Assembly (NCBI RefSeq): GCF_003253705.1
Contig: NZ_QKYU01000019.1
Span: forward strand, 42,048 to 106,047
DNA length: 64,000 nucleotides
Direction: 5' to 3'
Source of the DNA: Humitalea rosea
GTDB taxonomy: Bacteria; Pseudomonadota; Alphaproteobacteria; Acetobacterales; Acetobacteraceae
Positions 7,271-18,424 of this stretch are shown here, piece by piece (the stretch's first letter is position 1; the number at the start of each line of letters is the position of its first letter). The position numbers and the translations under genes were made by a program. The notes beneath the pieces were generated by a model that worked only from the letters and a program-made list of their open reading frames with translations, had not been told where the DNA came from and ran no database searches.

Positions 7271-8974
7271 TCATCCGATACGGGATGCCAACAGCCTTCG
7301 CCAGCCGCCGAGGGCCGTGATCTCCGGCGCGCCGGCGACCCCGGCGGCCTCGGCCAGGAAGCCCAGCACCGCGGCGCCATCGGCCATCTCGACCCGGCCG
7401 AAGCCGAGCGGGGACGGGACCTGCACCAGCAGCGCGCCGATCGCGCTGGTCGGCAGCGCCCAGATCTCGCCCTCGATCGCAGCCCCGCCCGGATCGCGCA
7501 GCAGCCCCGGGCGCGAGCCCAGGTCGAACAGCCGGTAGCAGGGCGCGGTCGCCGCGGCCCCGACCAGCCGCCCGCCGAGCGCCGTGACCTGCCCATTGAG
7601 CGGCAGCCCCGACATATGCGCGCCGATGCAGAACAGCAGCGATTCATGTGCCGACAACGCCGTGCCCAACGCGGCCAGCGCCCCGTCCGAAAAGGCCGGG
7701 CCGAGCAAGGTGACGCCGAAGGGCAGCCCATCCGGCCCCACCCCCGCCGGCACCGCGAGCCCCGCCATATCCAGCAGGTTCACGAAGTTGGTGTAGGTGC
7801 CGAGGCGGCTGTTGGCGGCGATCGGCGCCGCGGCCATCGCCTCCAGGCTCGGGATGCCGGGCGCGGTCGGCAGCAGGATCGCATCGGCCTCGGCGAAGAT
7901 GTCGCGCGCGACCAGCCGGGCCAAAGCGACGGCGTGGAAATCATCGAAGGCATCGACGGCGCTGCGCCCGAAGCCGCCCTCCAGGATCGTGCGGGTGACG
8001 GGGTGCAGCGTCTCGGGCTGGTCGCGCACCCGCTCCCGCAGGGCGGCGGTGCGCTCGGCGACCCAGGCGCCATCGTAGAGCTTTTTCGCCACCTCGATCA
8101 GCGGAGCGATGGAGACGGGTTCCACCGTGGCGCCCAGCGTCTTCGCCCGCGCCACCATGGCCTCGAACAGCACGGCATTGGCCTCGGTGTCGAAGACCAG
8201 TTCCTCATCGAGCGGCACGGCGATGCGCCAGCCCGCGCGCGGGGCCGGTGCGGCGGACCAGCCCGGCGGTGCCGTGCGGGAATAGGGATCGGCCGCATCC
8301 GGCCCGGCGATCACCGCCAGCACGGCGGCCGCCTCGGCGGCCGAATGGGCGAAGATCGAGACGCAATCGAGCGAGCGGCAGGCCGGCACCACCCCCCGCG
8401 TCGGCACCAGCCCCAGGGTCGGCTTCAACCCCACGATCTGCTGCGCCATGGCCGGCACCCGGCCCGAGCCGGCCGTATCGGTCCCGAGCGAGAAGGCGCA
8501 GATCCCCGCCGCCACCGCGCTGGCCGAACCCGAGGAGGAGCCCCCCGGCACCAGATCGGGGCGGAAGGCATTGCGCGGCGTGCCATAGGGGCTGCGCGTG
8601 CCGTTCAGCCCGGTGGCGAACTGGTCGAGGTTGGCCTTGCCCAGCAAGATCGCCCCCGCCGCCAGCAACCGGGCGACCGCCGGCGCGTCCTCCTGCGGCA
8701 CATGCTCGAAATCCGGGCAGGCCGCGGTCATCGGCAGGCCCGCCGCCGCGATATTGTCCTTCACGACGAAGGGCACGCCCCAGAGCCTGCGGCCCCGCCG
8801 CCCCTCCTCCATCAGCGCCGCGGCACGCGCCAGCACGGCCTCCGCCGGCACCGCGGTGATGAGCATGGCCGGATCAGCCCAGGCGGCGAGGCGCGACAGC
8901 GCCTCCTCCGCCACGTCAACGGGGGAGCCGCCCTGGTCGAGGAAGGCCGTGATGGCGGGGAGGGTGAGGTTCAT
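7271..8974 (-). CDS. atzF: Allophanate hydrolase
   Basis: A 567-residue amidase-signature enzyme that hydrolyses allophanate (urea-1-carboxylate) to ammonia and CO2, the second step of the ATP-dependent urea amidolyase route. The Ser-cisSer-Lys triad is visible as Lys72 (VVKDN), Ser146 (GGSSSGS) and Ser170 (GTDTAGSGRVPA), with the normal 24-residue spacing. Residues after about 450 form the C-terminal domain specific to AtzF/DUR1,2 proteins, so it is not a generic amidase. No urea carboxylase or biuret hydrolase is within the window. It lies between DoxX and a hydroxyacid dehydrogenase on the same strand. Confidence 0.88.
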   Translation of the reverse strand: MNLTLPAITAFLDQGGSPVDVAEEALSRLAAWADPAMLITAVPAEAVLARAAALMEEGRRGRRLWGVPFVVKDNIAAAGLPMTAACPDFEHVPQEDAPAVARLLAAGAILLGKANLDQFATGLNGTRSPYGTPRNAFRPDLVPGGSSSGSASAVAAGICAFSLGTDTAGSGRVPAMAQQIVGLKPTLGLVPTRGVVPACRSLDCVSIFAHSAAEAAAVLAVIAGPDAADPYSRTAPPGWSAAPAPRAGWRIAVPLDEELVFDTEANAVLFEAMVARAKTLGATVEPVSIAPLIEVAKKLYDGAWVAERTAALRERVRDQPETLHPVTRTILEGGFGRSAVDAFDDFHAVALARLVARDIFAEADAILLPTAPGIPSLEAMAAAPIAANSRLGTYTNFVNLLDMAGLAVPAGVGPDGLPFGVTLLGPAFSDGALAALGTALSAHESLLFCIGAHMSGLPLNGQVTALGGRLVGAAATAPCYRLFDLGSRPGLLRDPGGAAIEGEIWALPTSAIGALLVQVPSPLGFGRVEMADGAAVLGFLAEAAGVAGAPEITALGGWRRLLASRIG

Positions 8975-9002
8975 GACGGTCCGGCAGGCAACCGCCGTGC
9001 CG

Positions 9003-9953
9003 TCAGCCCTGCAACAGGCGGATCGGGCTGCCGGCCAAATAGGCTTCGACCACCTCGACCCCGCCCTTGTAGTAGGCGCTGTAGTTCTCCTGGGTCACAT
9101 AGCCCAGATGCGGCGTCAGCACGGTGTTCGGCGCCGAGAGGATGGGGTGGTCGGAGGGCAGCGGTTCGATGTCGAAGACATCCAGCCCGGCGCCGGCGAT
9201 GGTTCCGGCCACAAGGGCCGCGATCAGCGCCGGCTGGTCGATCAGCGGCCCGCGGCTGGTGTTCACGATATAGGCGGTGGGCTTCATCTGGGCGAGGTCG
9301 GCCGCACCGATGATCCCGCGCGAGCGCTCGGACAGCACGAGATGCATGGTGACGACGTCGCTCTGCGCCAGCAGATCGGCCTTCTCCACCCGCTCCGCGC
9401 CCACCGCGGCGGCGGCTTCGGCGGTCAGATTCTGGCTCCAGGCCACGACCCGCATGCCGAAGGCCTGGCCGACCTGGGCAACCCGGCGCCCGAGCTTGCC
9501 GAGGCCGACGACGCCGAGGGTCCGGCCCTCCAGCGCGCCGCCGACGAAGGTCTGCCACTGGCCGGCCCGCAGCGCCGTCTGCTGGTGCGTGATGCCGCGC
9601 AGCAGCGCGAGGATGAGGCCCCAGGTGATGTCCACCGTGGGCGCGCCGAAGGAGGGCGTGCCGCAGACGGTGATGCCCGCCGCCTTGGCGGCCGGGACGT
9701 CGAAGGATTTGTTGCGCTCGCCGGTCGAGATCAGCAGCCGCAGGTTCGGCAGGCGCTGCAACAGGCTGGCCGGGAAGGGGGTGCGCTCGCGGACGGCAAG
9801 GATCGCATCGAAGGGCAGCAGCCGTTCGGCCAGCGCCACCTCGTCGTGGATGTGGTCACGGAAGACGGTGATCTCGGCCTTGCCGGCCAGGCGGTCCCAC
9901 GGGCCGAGGGAGAGGGCAACGCCCTGGTAATCGTCAAGAATCGCGAGCCGCAT
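9003..9953 (-). CDS. D-2-hydroxyacid dehydrogenase family protein
   Basis: A 316-residue NAD(P)-dependent dehydrogenase of the phosphoglycerate/glycerate dehydrogenase family. The nucleotide-binding GLGKLG is at 150-155. The catalytic residues Arg234 (NTSRGP), Glu263 (DIEPLP) and His282 (LTPHLG) are all present. A GGGGAAAT ribosome site precedes the ATG at 9953. The gene may be co-transcribed with allophanate hydrolase, 28 bases downstream. It likely reduces a 2-keto acid; the substrate cannot be read from sequence. Confidence 0.88.
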   Translation of the reverse strand: MRLAILDDYQGVALSLGPWDRLAGKAEITVFRDHIHDEVALAERLLPFDAILAVRERTPFPASLLQRLPNLRLLISTGERNKSFDVPAAKAAGITVCGTPSFGAPTVDITWGLILALLRGITHQQTALRAGQWQTFVGGALEGRTLGVVGLGKLGRRVAQVGQAFGMRVVAWSQNLTAEAAAAVGAERVEKADLLAQSDVVTMHLVLSERSRGIIGAADLAQMKPTAYIVNTSRGPLIDQPALIAALVAGTIAGAGLDVFDIEPLPSDHPILSAPNTVLTPHLGYVTQENYSAYYKGGVEVVEAYLAGSPIRLLQG

Positions 9954-9995
9954 GATATTTCCCCAAGGAAAGACGTTGCAGCCGCCTTACATCCT

Positions 9996-10673
9996 TCACC
10001 GGGCCGGGTCGATCAGGGCCTCGCGCACGATCGAACGGAATTCGCGCCGGTGCAGTTCCCAGACCACGAACAGGCTGGCGAGGATCAGCGCGATCGGGTG
10101 CAGCACCCAGCCCAGCGCCGCCAGCCCGAAGTAATAGGCCCGCAGCCCGGTGTTGAAATGCCGTGCCGCGCGGTTGACGACGCGGGCCGCGACCTCCGCC
10201 GCCGCCTCATGCCGGGGCCCGAGGCCGAGGCCACCCAGCAGGATGCTGCCGTAGTTGAACTGCCGCAGCGCCCAGGTCAGTTCGAAGAAGGCGCGGATGA
10301 AGATCACCACCATCAGCACGATGCGCAATTCCCAGGCGCCATCGGTGGGCGGTAAGGCCAGGAAGGGGATCGCGCCCAATACCCGCCGCCCGAGATCCGG
10401 TGCCGCGAGCAGGGCGATCAGCCCGCCGAGGACGAAGATGCTGGTATTGGCCAGGAAGGCGGTGGAGGACATCAGATTGCCGATGATGGCGGCGTCCGAG
10501 ATCCGGTTTTCCCGCGAGAGCGAGGCGAGCATCCAGCGCCGCCGGTGCTCATCCATCGCCGCGATCACGCTGCGGGCGCGCACCGAGGGCACGCGATCCA
10601 CGATGAACGCGTAGCCGGCCCAGCAGCCGATGAAGACGGCAAACGCCACGAGGTCGAGTGCGGAGAGGAACAT
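9996..10673 (-). CDS. DUF599 family membrane protein
   Basis: A 225-residue predicted inner-membrane protein of the DUF599 family. Hydrophobic helices lie near residues 7-27, 72-92, 115-135 and 185-205. The conserved blocks RRRWM, NAR/ENRISDAAIIGNL and FAYYFG-like (LRAYYFGLAAL) are present. Function unknown. It sits between the hydroxyacid dehydrogenase and icd, all on the minus strand but with separating gaps. Confidence 0.8.
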   Translation of the reverse strand: MFLSALDLVAFAVFIGCWAGYAFIVDRVPSVRARSVIAAMDEHRRRWMLASLSRENRISDAAIIGNLMSSTAFLANTSIFVLGGLIALLAAPDLGRRVLGAIPFLALPPTDGAWELRIVLMVVIFIRAFFELTWALRQFNYGSILLGGLGLGPRHEAAAEVAARVVNRAARHFNTGLRAYYFGLAALGWVLHPIALILASLFVVWELHRREFRSIVREALIDPAR

Positions 10674-10714
10674 CGCCGCACTCTACCCCGTGTAGCGCTC
10701 AGGCCCCCGCTTTT

Positions 10715-11926
10715 TTAGGCCATCGCTTTTTTCAGGTTTTCGTCGAGCTTGGCGAGGAAATCCTGGGTGGTCAGGAAGGGCTGGTCCTTGCCGATCAGCA
10801 CGGCCAGGTCCTTCGTCATGAAGCCGCTCTCGACCGTGTCGATGCAGACCTTCTCCAGCGTCTCGGCGAAGCCGGTCACGTCCGGGGTGCCGTCGAACTT
10901 GCCGCGATAGGCGAGCCCGCGGGTCCAGGCGAAGATCGAGGCGATCGGGTTGGTGGAGGTCGCCTTCCCCTTCTGGTGCTCGCGGTAGTGGCGGGTGACG
11001 GTGCCATGCGCCGCTTCCGACTCGACCGTGTTGCCATCCGGGGAGAGCAGCACCGAGGTCATCAGCCCGAGGCTGCCGAAGCCCTGCGCCACGATGTCGG
11101 ACTGCACGTCGCCGTCGTAGTTCTTGCAGGCCCAGACGTAGCCGCCGTCCCATTTCAGGGCGGAGGCGACCATGTCGTCGATCAGGCGGTCCTCGTAGGT
11201 GATGCCGGCGGCCTTGAATTTTTCCGCGAATTCCGCGTCGTAGACGGCCTTGAAGATGTCCTTGAAGGTGCCGTCATAGGCCTTGAGGATGGTGTTCTTG
11301 TGGCTGAAGTACACCGAATAGCCGCGCGCCAGGCCGTAGTTCAGCGAGGCCCGGGCAAAGCCCTCGATCGAGGCGTTGAGGTTGTGCATCCCCATCGCGA
11401 CGCCGGGGCCCTTGAAGTCGAAGCTGCCGATATCGACCGCGGCGCCGCCCTCGGGCGTGTAGGTCATGCTGACCTTGCCGGCACCGGGGATCTTCATCTC
11501 GATCGCGCGGTAGATGTCGCCATAGGCATGGCGGCCGACCACGATCGGCTTGGACCAATGCGGCACCAGGCGCGGCACGTTCTGGCAGATGATCGGCTCG
11601 CGGAAGATGGTGCCGTCCAGGATGTTGCGGATGGTGCCGTTCGGCGACCGCCACATCTTCTTCAGGCCGAATTCGGCGACGCGGGCCTCATCGGGGGTGA
11701 TGGTGGCGCATTTCACGCCGACGCCATACTGCTTGATGGCATTGGCGGCATCGACAGTGACCTGGTCGTCCGTCTGGTCGCGATACTCGATCCCGAGATC
11801 GTAATACTTCAGATCCACATCCAGATACGGAAGGATCAGCTTGTCCTTGATGAAGCCCCAGATGATCCGGGTCATTTCATCGCCGTCGAGCTCGACGAGG
11901 GGGGTCTTTACAACGATCTTGGCCAT
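10715..11926 (-). CDS. icd: NADP-dependent isocitrate dehydrogenase
   Basis: A 403-residue TCA-cycle enzyme converting isocitrate to 2-oxoglutarate, CO2 and NADPH. The sequence matches the dimeric eukaryote-like type found in Alphaproteobacteria: [23 protein letters not shown] start, [19 protein letters not shown] substrate loop, and the [23 protein letters not shown] block with the metal-binding aspartates. The ATG at 11926 is preceded by GAGGA. It is divergent from the MBL-fold gene. Confidence 0.95.
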   Translation of the reverse strand: MAKIVVKTPLVELDGDEMTRIIWGFIKDKLILPYLDVDLKYYDLGIEYRDQTDDQVTVDAANAIKQYGVGVKCATITPDEARVAEFGLKKMWRSPNGTIRNILDGTIFREPIICQNVPRLVPHWSKPIVVGRHAYGDIYRAIEMKIPGAGKVSMTYTPEGGAAVDIGSFDFKGPGVAMGMHNLNASIEGFARASLNYGLARGYSVYFSHKNTILKAYDGTFKDIFKAVYDAEFAEKFKAAGITYEDRLIDDMVASALKWDGGYVWACKNYDGDVQSDIVAQGFGSLGLMTSVLLSPDGNTVESEAAHGTVTRHYREHQKGKATSTNPIASIFAWTRGLAYRGKFDGTPDVTGFAETLEKVCIDTVESGFMTKDLAVLIGKDQPFLTTQDFLAKLDENLKKAMA

Positions 11927-12059
11927 GCTGATCCTCGGGGATGGGCGCCCATTGCCCCGCCGGGCGGCGGGCTGGCCGGAAGAAAGCACCCGTGCCGCCT
12001 TGCGGCAAGGTTGTGCATGAACACTATGGGACATCAGCCCCTTCCTGGAGCATTCCCCC
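11927..12059. promoter_or_regulatory. Divergent intergenic region (icd / MBL hydrolase)
   Basis: 133 bases must hold the promoters of both divergent genes. I see no clear operator, riboswitch or conserved box. Confidence 0.4.
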
Positions 12060-12908
12060 ATGGATCCGAAACCCTGGCGCGTCGGCCCCTTCGACATCCT
12101 GCGGATCAGCGACGGCGTCATCGGCCTGCCGACCACCCTCTTTCCCAATGCCGCCGCCGAGCCCGAGGCGACCGCCGCGATGCAGCGGGCCGCGGGCATC
12201 ACCCCCGGCGATCCGATGCCGACCCCGGTGAATACCTTCGCCTTGCGCGGGCCAGGCGGCGGAATCGTGCTGATCGACGCCGGCACCGGCCCGCACCGGG
12301 GCGAGGCGCTGGGCCATGTGCCACGCAACCTGCGCGCGGCCGGGATGGCGCCTGAGGAGGTGGAGACCATCCTCATGACCCATCTGCACGGCGACCACGC
12401 CGGCGGCCTGCTGGATGCGGCGCTGGCGCCGGTCTTCGCCAAGGCGCGCATCCTGGTGCCGGCGGCCGAGGTCGCCTTCTGGTCCGATTCGACCCGGACC
12501 GCGCGGCTGCCCGCCTATATGGCCGGCACCATCGCCATGGCCGAGCGGGCGCTGAGCCTGCTCGCCGACCGCATCATCCCCTTCGAGCCCGAGGCGCTGC
12601 CGGTGCCGGGCATCACCGCCGTGCCGCTGCCGGGGCACACCCCCGGCCACACCGGCTACCGCTTCGGCGAGGGGGCGGGGAGCCTGTTCCTCTGGACCGA
12701 CATCGTCCATGTCGCGGCCTTCCAATTCGCCCGGCCGGACTGGACCAATGGCTTCGACGCCGATCCGGTGGCCGGCACCGCCATGCGCCAGAAGGTGATG
12801 GCCGAGCTTGCGGACTCGGGCGAGACCATCATCGGCATGCATCTGCCGAGCCGTGGCCGGGTGGAGGTGGCGGGCGAGGCCTTCCGCTTCGTGCCGATCG
12901 AGGACTGA
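12060..12908 (+). CDS. MBL-fold metallo-hydrolase
   Basis: A 282-residue metallo-beta-lactamase fold enzyme. The zinc motif HLHGDHAGG gives His108, His110, Asp112 and His113. Further ligands lie in [12 protein letters not shown] (near 196) and LWTDIVH (near 215). No signal peptide, so cytoplasmic. The layout resembles AiiA/quorum-quenching-lactonase-like or generic MBL hydrolases, but substrate cannot be assigned. Confidence 0.82.
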   Translation: MDPKPWRVGPFDILRISDGVIGLPTTLFPNAAAEPEATAAMQRAAGITPGDPMPTPVNTFALRGPGGGIVLIDAGTGPHRGEALGHVPRNLRAAGMAPEEVETILMTHLHGDHAGGLLDAALAPVFAKARILVPAAEVAFWSDSTRTARLPAYMAGTIAMAERALSLLADRIIPFEPEALPVPGITAVPLPGHTPGHTGYRFGEGAGSLFLWTDIVHVAAFQFARPDWTNGFDADPVAGTAMRQKVMAELADSGETIIGMHLPSRGRVEVAGEAFRFVPIED

Positions 12909-12983
12909 CCCGGGCCATTGCCCCTGGCCGCCGCCGCCCCAGATTCCAGGGGTCCATATTCCAGGGGGCAAGGAGATCAGACC

Positions 12984-13178
12984 ATGATCGGCAAACTTAT
13001 CCTGACCCAACTCGTGCTGGCCAAGACCGCCATGGCAGGCGCCTTCGCGCTTGGCGCGCTGGCCGGAACCGCGGGCGCGCTCGGCGCGATGGCGCTGTGC
13101 CGCGCCGCCGAGGCGAAGCGCAACGCGCCCGCGCATCCCCCGGCCGGGCTGGCCCAGGCCTCCGATCCCGGGCCCTGA
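12984..13178 (+). CDS. Small single-pass membrane protein, unknown
   Basis: A 64-residue protein starting at an ATG preceded by a strong AAGGAG ribosome site. One hydrophobic segment of about 28 residues rich in Ala/Gly/Leu (near 8-36) is followed by a short charged, Pro-rich tail. Not recognised. The strong ribosome site supports real translation. Just upstream is a small imperfect repeat of ATTCCAGGGG. Confidence 0.5.
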   Translation: MIGKLILTQLVLAKTAMAGAFALGALAGTAGALGAMALCRAAEAKRNAPAHPPAGLAQASDPGP

Positions 13179-13190
13179 GGCCGGAACAGG

Positions 13191-13582
13191 TCAGGCGGGC
13201 AGGATCGCCGTCGCCTCGATCTCCACCCGGGCCGCCGGCTCCACCAAAGCGGTGACGGCGACCAGGCTCATGGCCGGGAAATTCCGCCCCATCACGGCGC
13301 GATAGGCCGGCCCGAGGCTGGCGAGGCTGCCGCGGTATTCATCCATGTCCACGACGAACCAGGTCAGCCGCGCGATGTGTTCCGGCCCGCCCCCGGCCTC
13401 GGCCAGCACCGCCAGGATGTTGCGCAAGGCCTGGGCGACCTGGGGCACGAAGCCGGCGGCGAAGGCCCCGGCCGCGTCCCAGCCGATCTGGCCGCCGACC
13501 AGCACGACGCGCCCGGTGCCGGCCATGCCATTGGAATAGCCGCGCGGGGCCGGCCAGCCGGGCGGTTGCAGGGCTGTGAGGC

Positions 13583-13586
<4 letters not shown>
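13191..13586 (-). CDS. RidA family protein of the aminobenzoate operon
   Basis: A 131-residue Rid-family protein. It starts with GTG overlapping the stop of the aryl-CoA ligase gene (GTGA), so it is the last gene of the six-gene operon; longer upstream frames are shadows. GQIGWD, EAGGGPEHIARLTWFVVDMDEY and LVEPAARVEIEATA match the family; the C-terminal VEPAARVEIEA segment has the Arg and Glu of active members. Rid enzymes hydrolyse enamines/imines. In the 2-aminobenzoyl-CoA route the ring-reduced product is an enamine, so this protein could perform the deamination; that role is my inference. Confidence 0.85.
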
Positions 13587-15171
<1,585 letters not shown>

Positions 15172-15175
<4 letters not shown>

Positions 15176-16323
15176 GGCCGATGCCTGTCCCGTTCGGCGC
15201 GGGCGATGATCACCCGCTGGATTTCGCTGGCCCCTTCATAGACGCGGAGCGCGCGTACCTCCCTGGTCAGTTCTTCGGCCTTGTGGCCCTTGGTGACGCC
15301 GAGCCCGCCATGGATCTGCACCGCGCGATCGGCGGCACGCTGGGCGGTTTCGGTCGCGTAAAGCTTGGCCATCGAGGCCTCGCGGCTGACGCGTGGCGTG
15401 CCCTGGTCCTTCAGCCAGGCGGCGCGATAGACGAGCAGGGCCGAGGCCTCCACCTCGGTCGCGGAATCGGCGATGGCGGCCTGGCTCATCTGCTGGTCGA
15501 ACAGGGGGCCGCCGAAAATTTTCCGGGTGGTCGCGCGTTCGAGGGTCAGGTCCAGCGCGCGCCGGGAAAAACCCAGGGCCGCGGCGCCGACGGTGGCGCG
15601 GAACACGTCGAGCGTCGCCATCGCGACCTTGAAGCCATCGCCCGGCGCACCGAGGCGGTTGCTGTCCGGCACGCGCACGTCATCAAAGCCGAGGGTCGCC
15701 AGCGGATGCGGGGCGGCGACCTCGATGCGGGCATCGATGGTCAGGCCGGGGCTGTCGGCGGGGACGACGAAGGCGGAGAGGCCACGCGCGCCGGGCGCCT
15801 CGCCGCTGCGGGCGAAGACGATGTAATGCCCGGCGATCCCGCCATTGCTGATCCAGGTCTTCTGGCCCGACAGGCGCCAATGCGCGTTGCCGTCACGGGT
15901 GGCGGTGGTGGCCAGGGCCGCGACGTCGCTGCCGGCCTCGGGCTCGCTGAGCGCGAAGGCGGCGAGCGAGGTGCCCGCGCGGACCCGCGGCAGATATTCG
16001 GCCTTCAGCGCGTCGGAGCCGAACAAGGTGATGCTGCCGGTGCCGAGCCCCGCCATGGCGAAGGCGAAATCCGCGAGCCCGGCGTGGCGGGCCAGAATGT
16101 CGCGCGCGATGCACAGCGCGCGCACATCCAGACGACCGTCGGCGGGCACCGCCATGCGCAGCAGCCCGGCCTCGCCCATCGCGCGGGTCAGCGCGATGGT
16201 CGCGGCATCGACGTCATCGCCATGTGGGGCGGCGTGTTGCGCGGCAAAGGTCTCGACCTCAGCTGCCCAGTCACGGTGGCGAGGTTCGAAGAAGGGCCAA
16301 TCGAGGAAATCGTGATCCGGCAT
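15172..16323 (-). CDS. Acyl-CoA dehydrogenase
   Basis: A 383-residue FAD flavoenzyme. The signature [14 protein letters not shown] precedes a middle beta domain ([16 protein letters not shown]), and [14 protein letters not shown] near the C-terminus carries the usual catalytic Glu. It introduces a double bond into an acyl-CoA and passes electrons to ETF. The ATG at 16323 overlaps the stop of the enoyl-CoA hydratase gene. In this operon it likely acts on the alicyclic acyl-CoA made after ring reduction. Confidence 0.9.
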
Positions 16324-17120
16324 CAGTTGTGCTCGAAGATGGGTGCGCGCTTGGCGACGAAGGCATCGCGGGCGCGGCGAAAATCCGCGGTGGTCATGCA
16401 CAGCGCCTGGGCGACCGCCTCGGCCTCGATCGCCTGCTCGACACCCATGGCCCATTCCAGGCCAAGCATGCGTTTGGTCATGCCATTGGCGAAGCCGGGG
16501 CCGGCGGCGATGCGCGCGGCCATGGCGGCGGCGGCGGTTGCCAGATCGCCGGCCGGATGCAGCGCATTGAAGAAACCCCAGGCCAGACCTTCATCCGCCG
16601 TCATCGCCCGGCCGAGATACAGCAGCTCCGAAGCCCGCCCCTGGCCGATGATGCGCGGCAGGATCGCACAGGCGCCCATGTCGCAGCCCGCCAGCCCGAC
16701 GCGGTTGAACAGGAAGGAGGTGCGCGCCGCCGGTGTCGCGATCCGCAGGTCGGAGGCCATGGCGATGATCGCCCCGGCCCCGGCGCAGACGCCGTCGATG
16801 GCGGCGATGATCGGCTGCGGGCAGGCGCGCATGGATTTGACCAGCTCGCCGGTCAAGGCGGTGAAGGCCATCAGCCCCTTGGTGTCGCGCTCCAGCAAAG
16901 GCGAGATGATGTCGTGCACATCCCCGCCCGAGCAGAAATTGCCGCCGGCGCCGGTGATGACGACACAGCGGAAGCTGTCATCCGTGACCGCCGCGCGGAA
17001 CACCGCGGCGAGTTCGGCGTAGGAGTCGAAGGTCAGCGGGTTCTTGCGCTCCGGCCGGTCGAGGGTGATCGTCGCGACGCCCTCGGCGATGGCAAGGCGG
17101 ATATGGCGGGTCTCGATCAT
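16323..17120 (-). CDS. Enoyl-CoA hydratase/isomerase family protein
   Basis: A 265-residue crotonase-fold protein. The oxyanion-hole segments are [12 protein letters not shown] (about 60-71) and [21 protein letters not shown] (about 108-128). [24 protein letters not shown] follows the DMGA pattern rather than the Glu pattern of classic FadB-type hydratases, so the chemistry may differ (hydratase, isomerase or ring hydrolase). The stop overlaps the next gene and the start overlaps the marR stop, giving a tightly coupled operon. Confidence 0.88.
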   Translation of the reverse strand: MIETRHIRLAIAEGVATITLDRPERKNPLTFDSYAELAAVFRAAVTDDSFRCVVITGAGGNFCSGGDVHDIISPLLERDTKGLMAFTALTGELVKSMRACPQPIIAAIDGVCAGAGAIIAMASDLRIATPAARTSFLFNRVGLAGCDMGACAILPRIIGQGRASELLYLGRAMTADEGLAWGFFNALHPAGDLATAAAAMAARIAAGPGFANGMTKRMLGLEWAMGVEQAIEAEAVAQALCMTTADFRRARDAFVAKRAPIFEHN

Positions 17121-17605
17121 GCGGCGGTCTCCGTGGCGTTGCGCGCCGATGTTTTTGTGCGCGCCAGCAGGCGGAACAGCGCGCTGCGCTCGCCGGGCGA
17201 CAAGCCACCGAGAAGATCGGCGATCCAGCCTTCATGTGCCGCCGATTGTTCGGCAAAGACGGTTCGGCCAACGGATGTCAGCCGCAGCGTCGTCGCGCGG
17301 CGATCGGTGGGGGAGGGGTTGCGCTCCACCAGCCCTTCCGCTTCCAGCCGAGCCGAAAGCCCGGTCAGATTGCCATTGCTGACCATCATCCGCCGCGACA
17401 ATTCCCCTAAGGTCAGCCCATCCGGATGCCGGTCCAACTGCGCCAGCAGGTCGAAGCGCGGCAGGGTCGTGTCGAAGGCGGCGCGCAACCGGCGACGGAT
17501 CTCGCTCTCGATCATCGTCGTGCAGGTCAGCAACCGCAGCCAGAGGCGCAATTCATCCTTGTGCCCGGCGGGAGCGTCGGCGAGCAGGGTTTCGGCGTCG
17601 CTCAC
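17117..17605 (-). CDS. MarR family transcriptional regulator
   Basis: A 162-residue winged-helix regulator. It starts with GTG overlapping the SDR stop (GTGA). Helices lead to LTLGELSRRMMVSNGNLTGLSARLEAEGLVERNPSPTDRRATTLRLT, the recognition helix plus wing of MarR proteins. Such regulators are usually dimeric repressors released by aromatic acids or their CoA esters. Its position inside the catabolic operon, and a TTTTA/TAAAA-type palindrome found at two promoters here, suggest it controls both the aromatic-CoA genes and the ABC importer. Effector unknown. Confidence 0.9.
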   Translation of the reverse strand: MSDAETLLADAPAGHKDELRLWLRLLTCTTMIESEIRRRLRAAFDTTLPRFDLLAQLDRHPDGLTLGELSRRMMVSNGNLTGLSARLEAEGLVERNPSPTDRRATTLRLTSVGRTVFAEQSAAHEGWIADLLGGLSPGERSALFRLLARTKTSARNATETAA

Positions 17606-18327
17606 GCGGTCTCTCCCCCATCCACGGCAATCGCCTGGCCATTCACGGCGCCGGCCGCCGGGCTGCACAGGAACAGCACCGCCGCCGCGACCTCGGCCGG
17701 GGTGACCAGCCGCGCCTGCGGATTGTGGCGGGTCAGGCTGTCCCGTGCCCCGGCTTCCGACCGGCCGGTGCGGGCCATGATGGTCGCGATGCTGTTGGCG
17801 ACGATGGCGGTATCGGTGAAGCCCGGGCAGACCGCATTCGCCGTCACCCCGCGCCCCGCGCATTCCAGCGCGAGCGCCCGCGTGAGGCCCAGCAACGCAT
17901 GCTTGGCGGCGGTATAGGCGGAGACATAGGCATAGCCCTTCAGCGCCGCCGTGCTCGCCACGGTCACGATGCGCCCGGATTTCGCGGCCAGCATGGGCGG
18001 CAGCACGGCGCGGATGATGCTGATGGCGCCACGCAGATTGGCATCCAGCATCCGCTCCCACAGCGCGTCGTCACTGTTGAGGAAGCTGGCACTCTCGGCG
18101 GCGCCGGCCGCATGCACAAGTATGTCGAACTCCGCGAGCAGCGGCAGCGCGCGCACATCGGCGACAATGGCTTCGGCCGCCGCACCCGCGGCGATGGCGG
18201 CCTGCAACGGTGCCGCGCGCCGGCCCAGCACGGTGACATGGGCGCCGGCGCCGGTCAGCGCTTCGGCGCAGGCGAGGCCAATGCCCGTTCCTCCGCCGGT
18301 GACCAAAGCCCGTTTCGCGCTGAGCAC
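17602..18327 (-). CDS. SDR family oxidoreductase (aromatic-CoA operon)
   Basis: A 241-residue short-chain dehydrogenase, first gene of the operon, with a GTG start. TGGGTGIG at 10-17 binds NAD(P), HAAGAAES replaces NNAG, and SAYTAAKHALL provides the catalytic Tyr and Lys. The end GQAIAVDGG is typical. It probably serves as the 3-hydroxyacyl-CoA dehydrogenase of the beta-oxidation-like stage of the pathway; this is inferred from its partners. Confidence 0.88.
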   Translation of the reverse strand: MLSAKRALVTGGGTGIGLACAEALTGAGAHVTVLGRRAAPLQAAIAAGAAAEAIVADVRALPLLAEFDILVHAAGAAESASFLNSDDALWERMLDANLRGAISIIRAVLPPMLAAKSGRIVTVASTAALKGYAYVSAYTAAKHALLGLTRALALECAGRGVTANAVCPGFTDTAIVANSIATIMARTGRSEAGARDSLTRHNPQARLVTPAEVAAAVLFLCSPAAGAVNGQAIAVDGGETA

Positions 18328-18347
18328 GCCGACCCCCTTGCCGAATG

Positions 18348-18364
18348 CTTGAAGCCTAAAACAT
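18348..18364. promoter_or_regulatory. Putative MarR operator in the divergent catabolic promoter
   Basis: CTTGAAGCCTAAAACAT lies between the SDR start (18327, minus) and the monooxygenase/reductase start (18425, plus). Its 13-base core AAGCCTAAAACAT (18352-18364) is identical to 26933-26945 at the ABC importer promoter, where the site reads TTTTAAGCCTAAAA, a TTTTA/TAAAA inverted repeat. Size and symmetry fit a MarR dimer site. Regulator assignment is inference from proximity. Confidence 0.55.
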
Positions 18365-18424
18365 TATCTGGACGCGCCGCAAGCGTCTGCGCCAAACTGC
18401 CGCTGTCCGGAGGAGCCCGAGTTC

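Noticed and set aside
6962..9313. 783-codon plus-strand open frame across the DoxX and allophanate hydrolase region
   Set aside because: It is antisense to allophanate hydrolase with complete catalytic residues; its Arg/Gly/His-rich translation is a high-GC shadow.
10674..10714. Run of T near 10711 as a terminator for icd
   Set aside because: The T run is on the wrong side to follow a stem on the minus strand, and no convincing stem was found.
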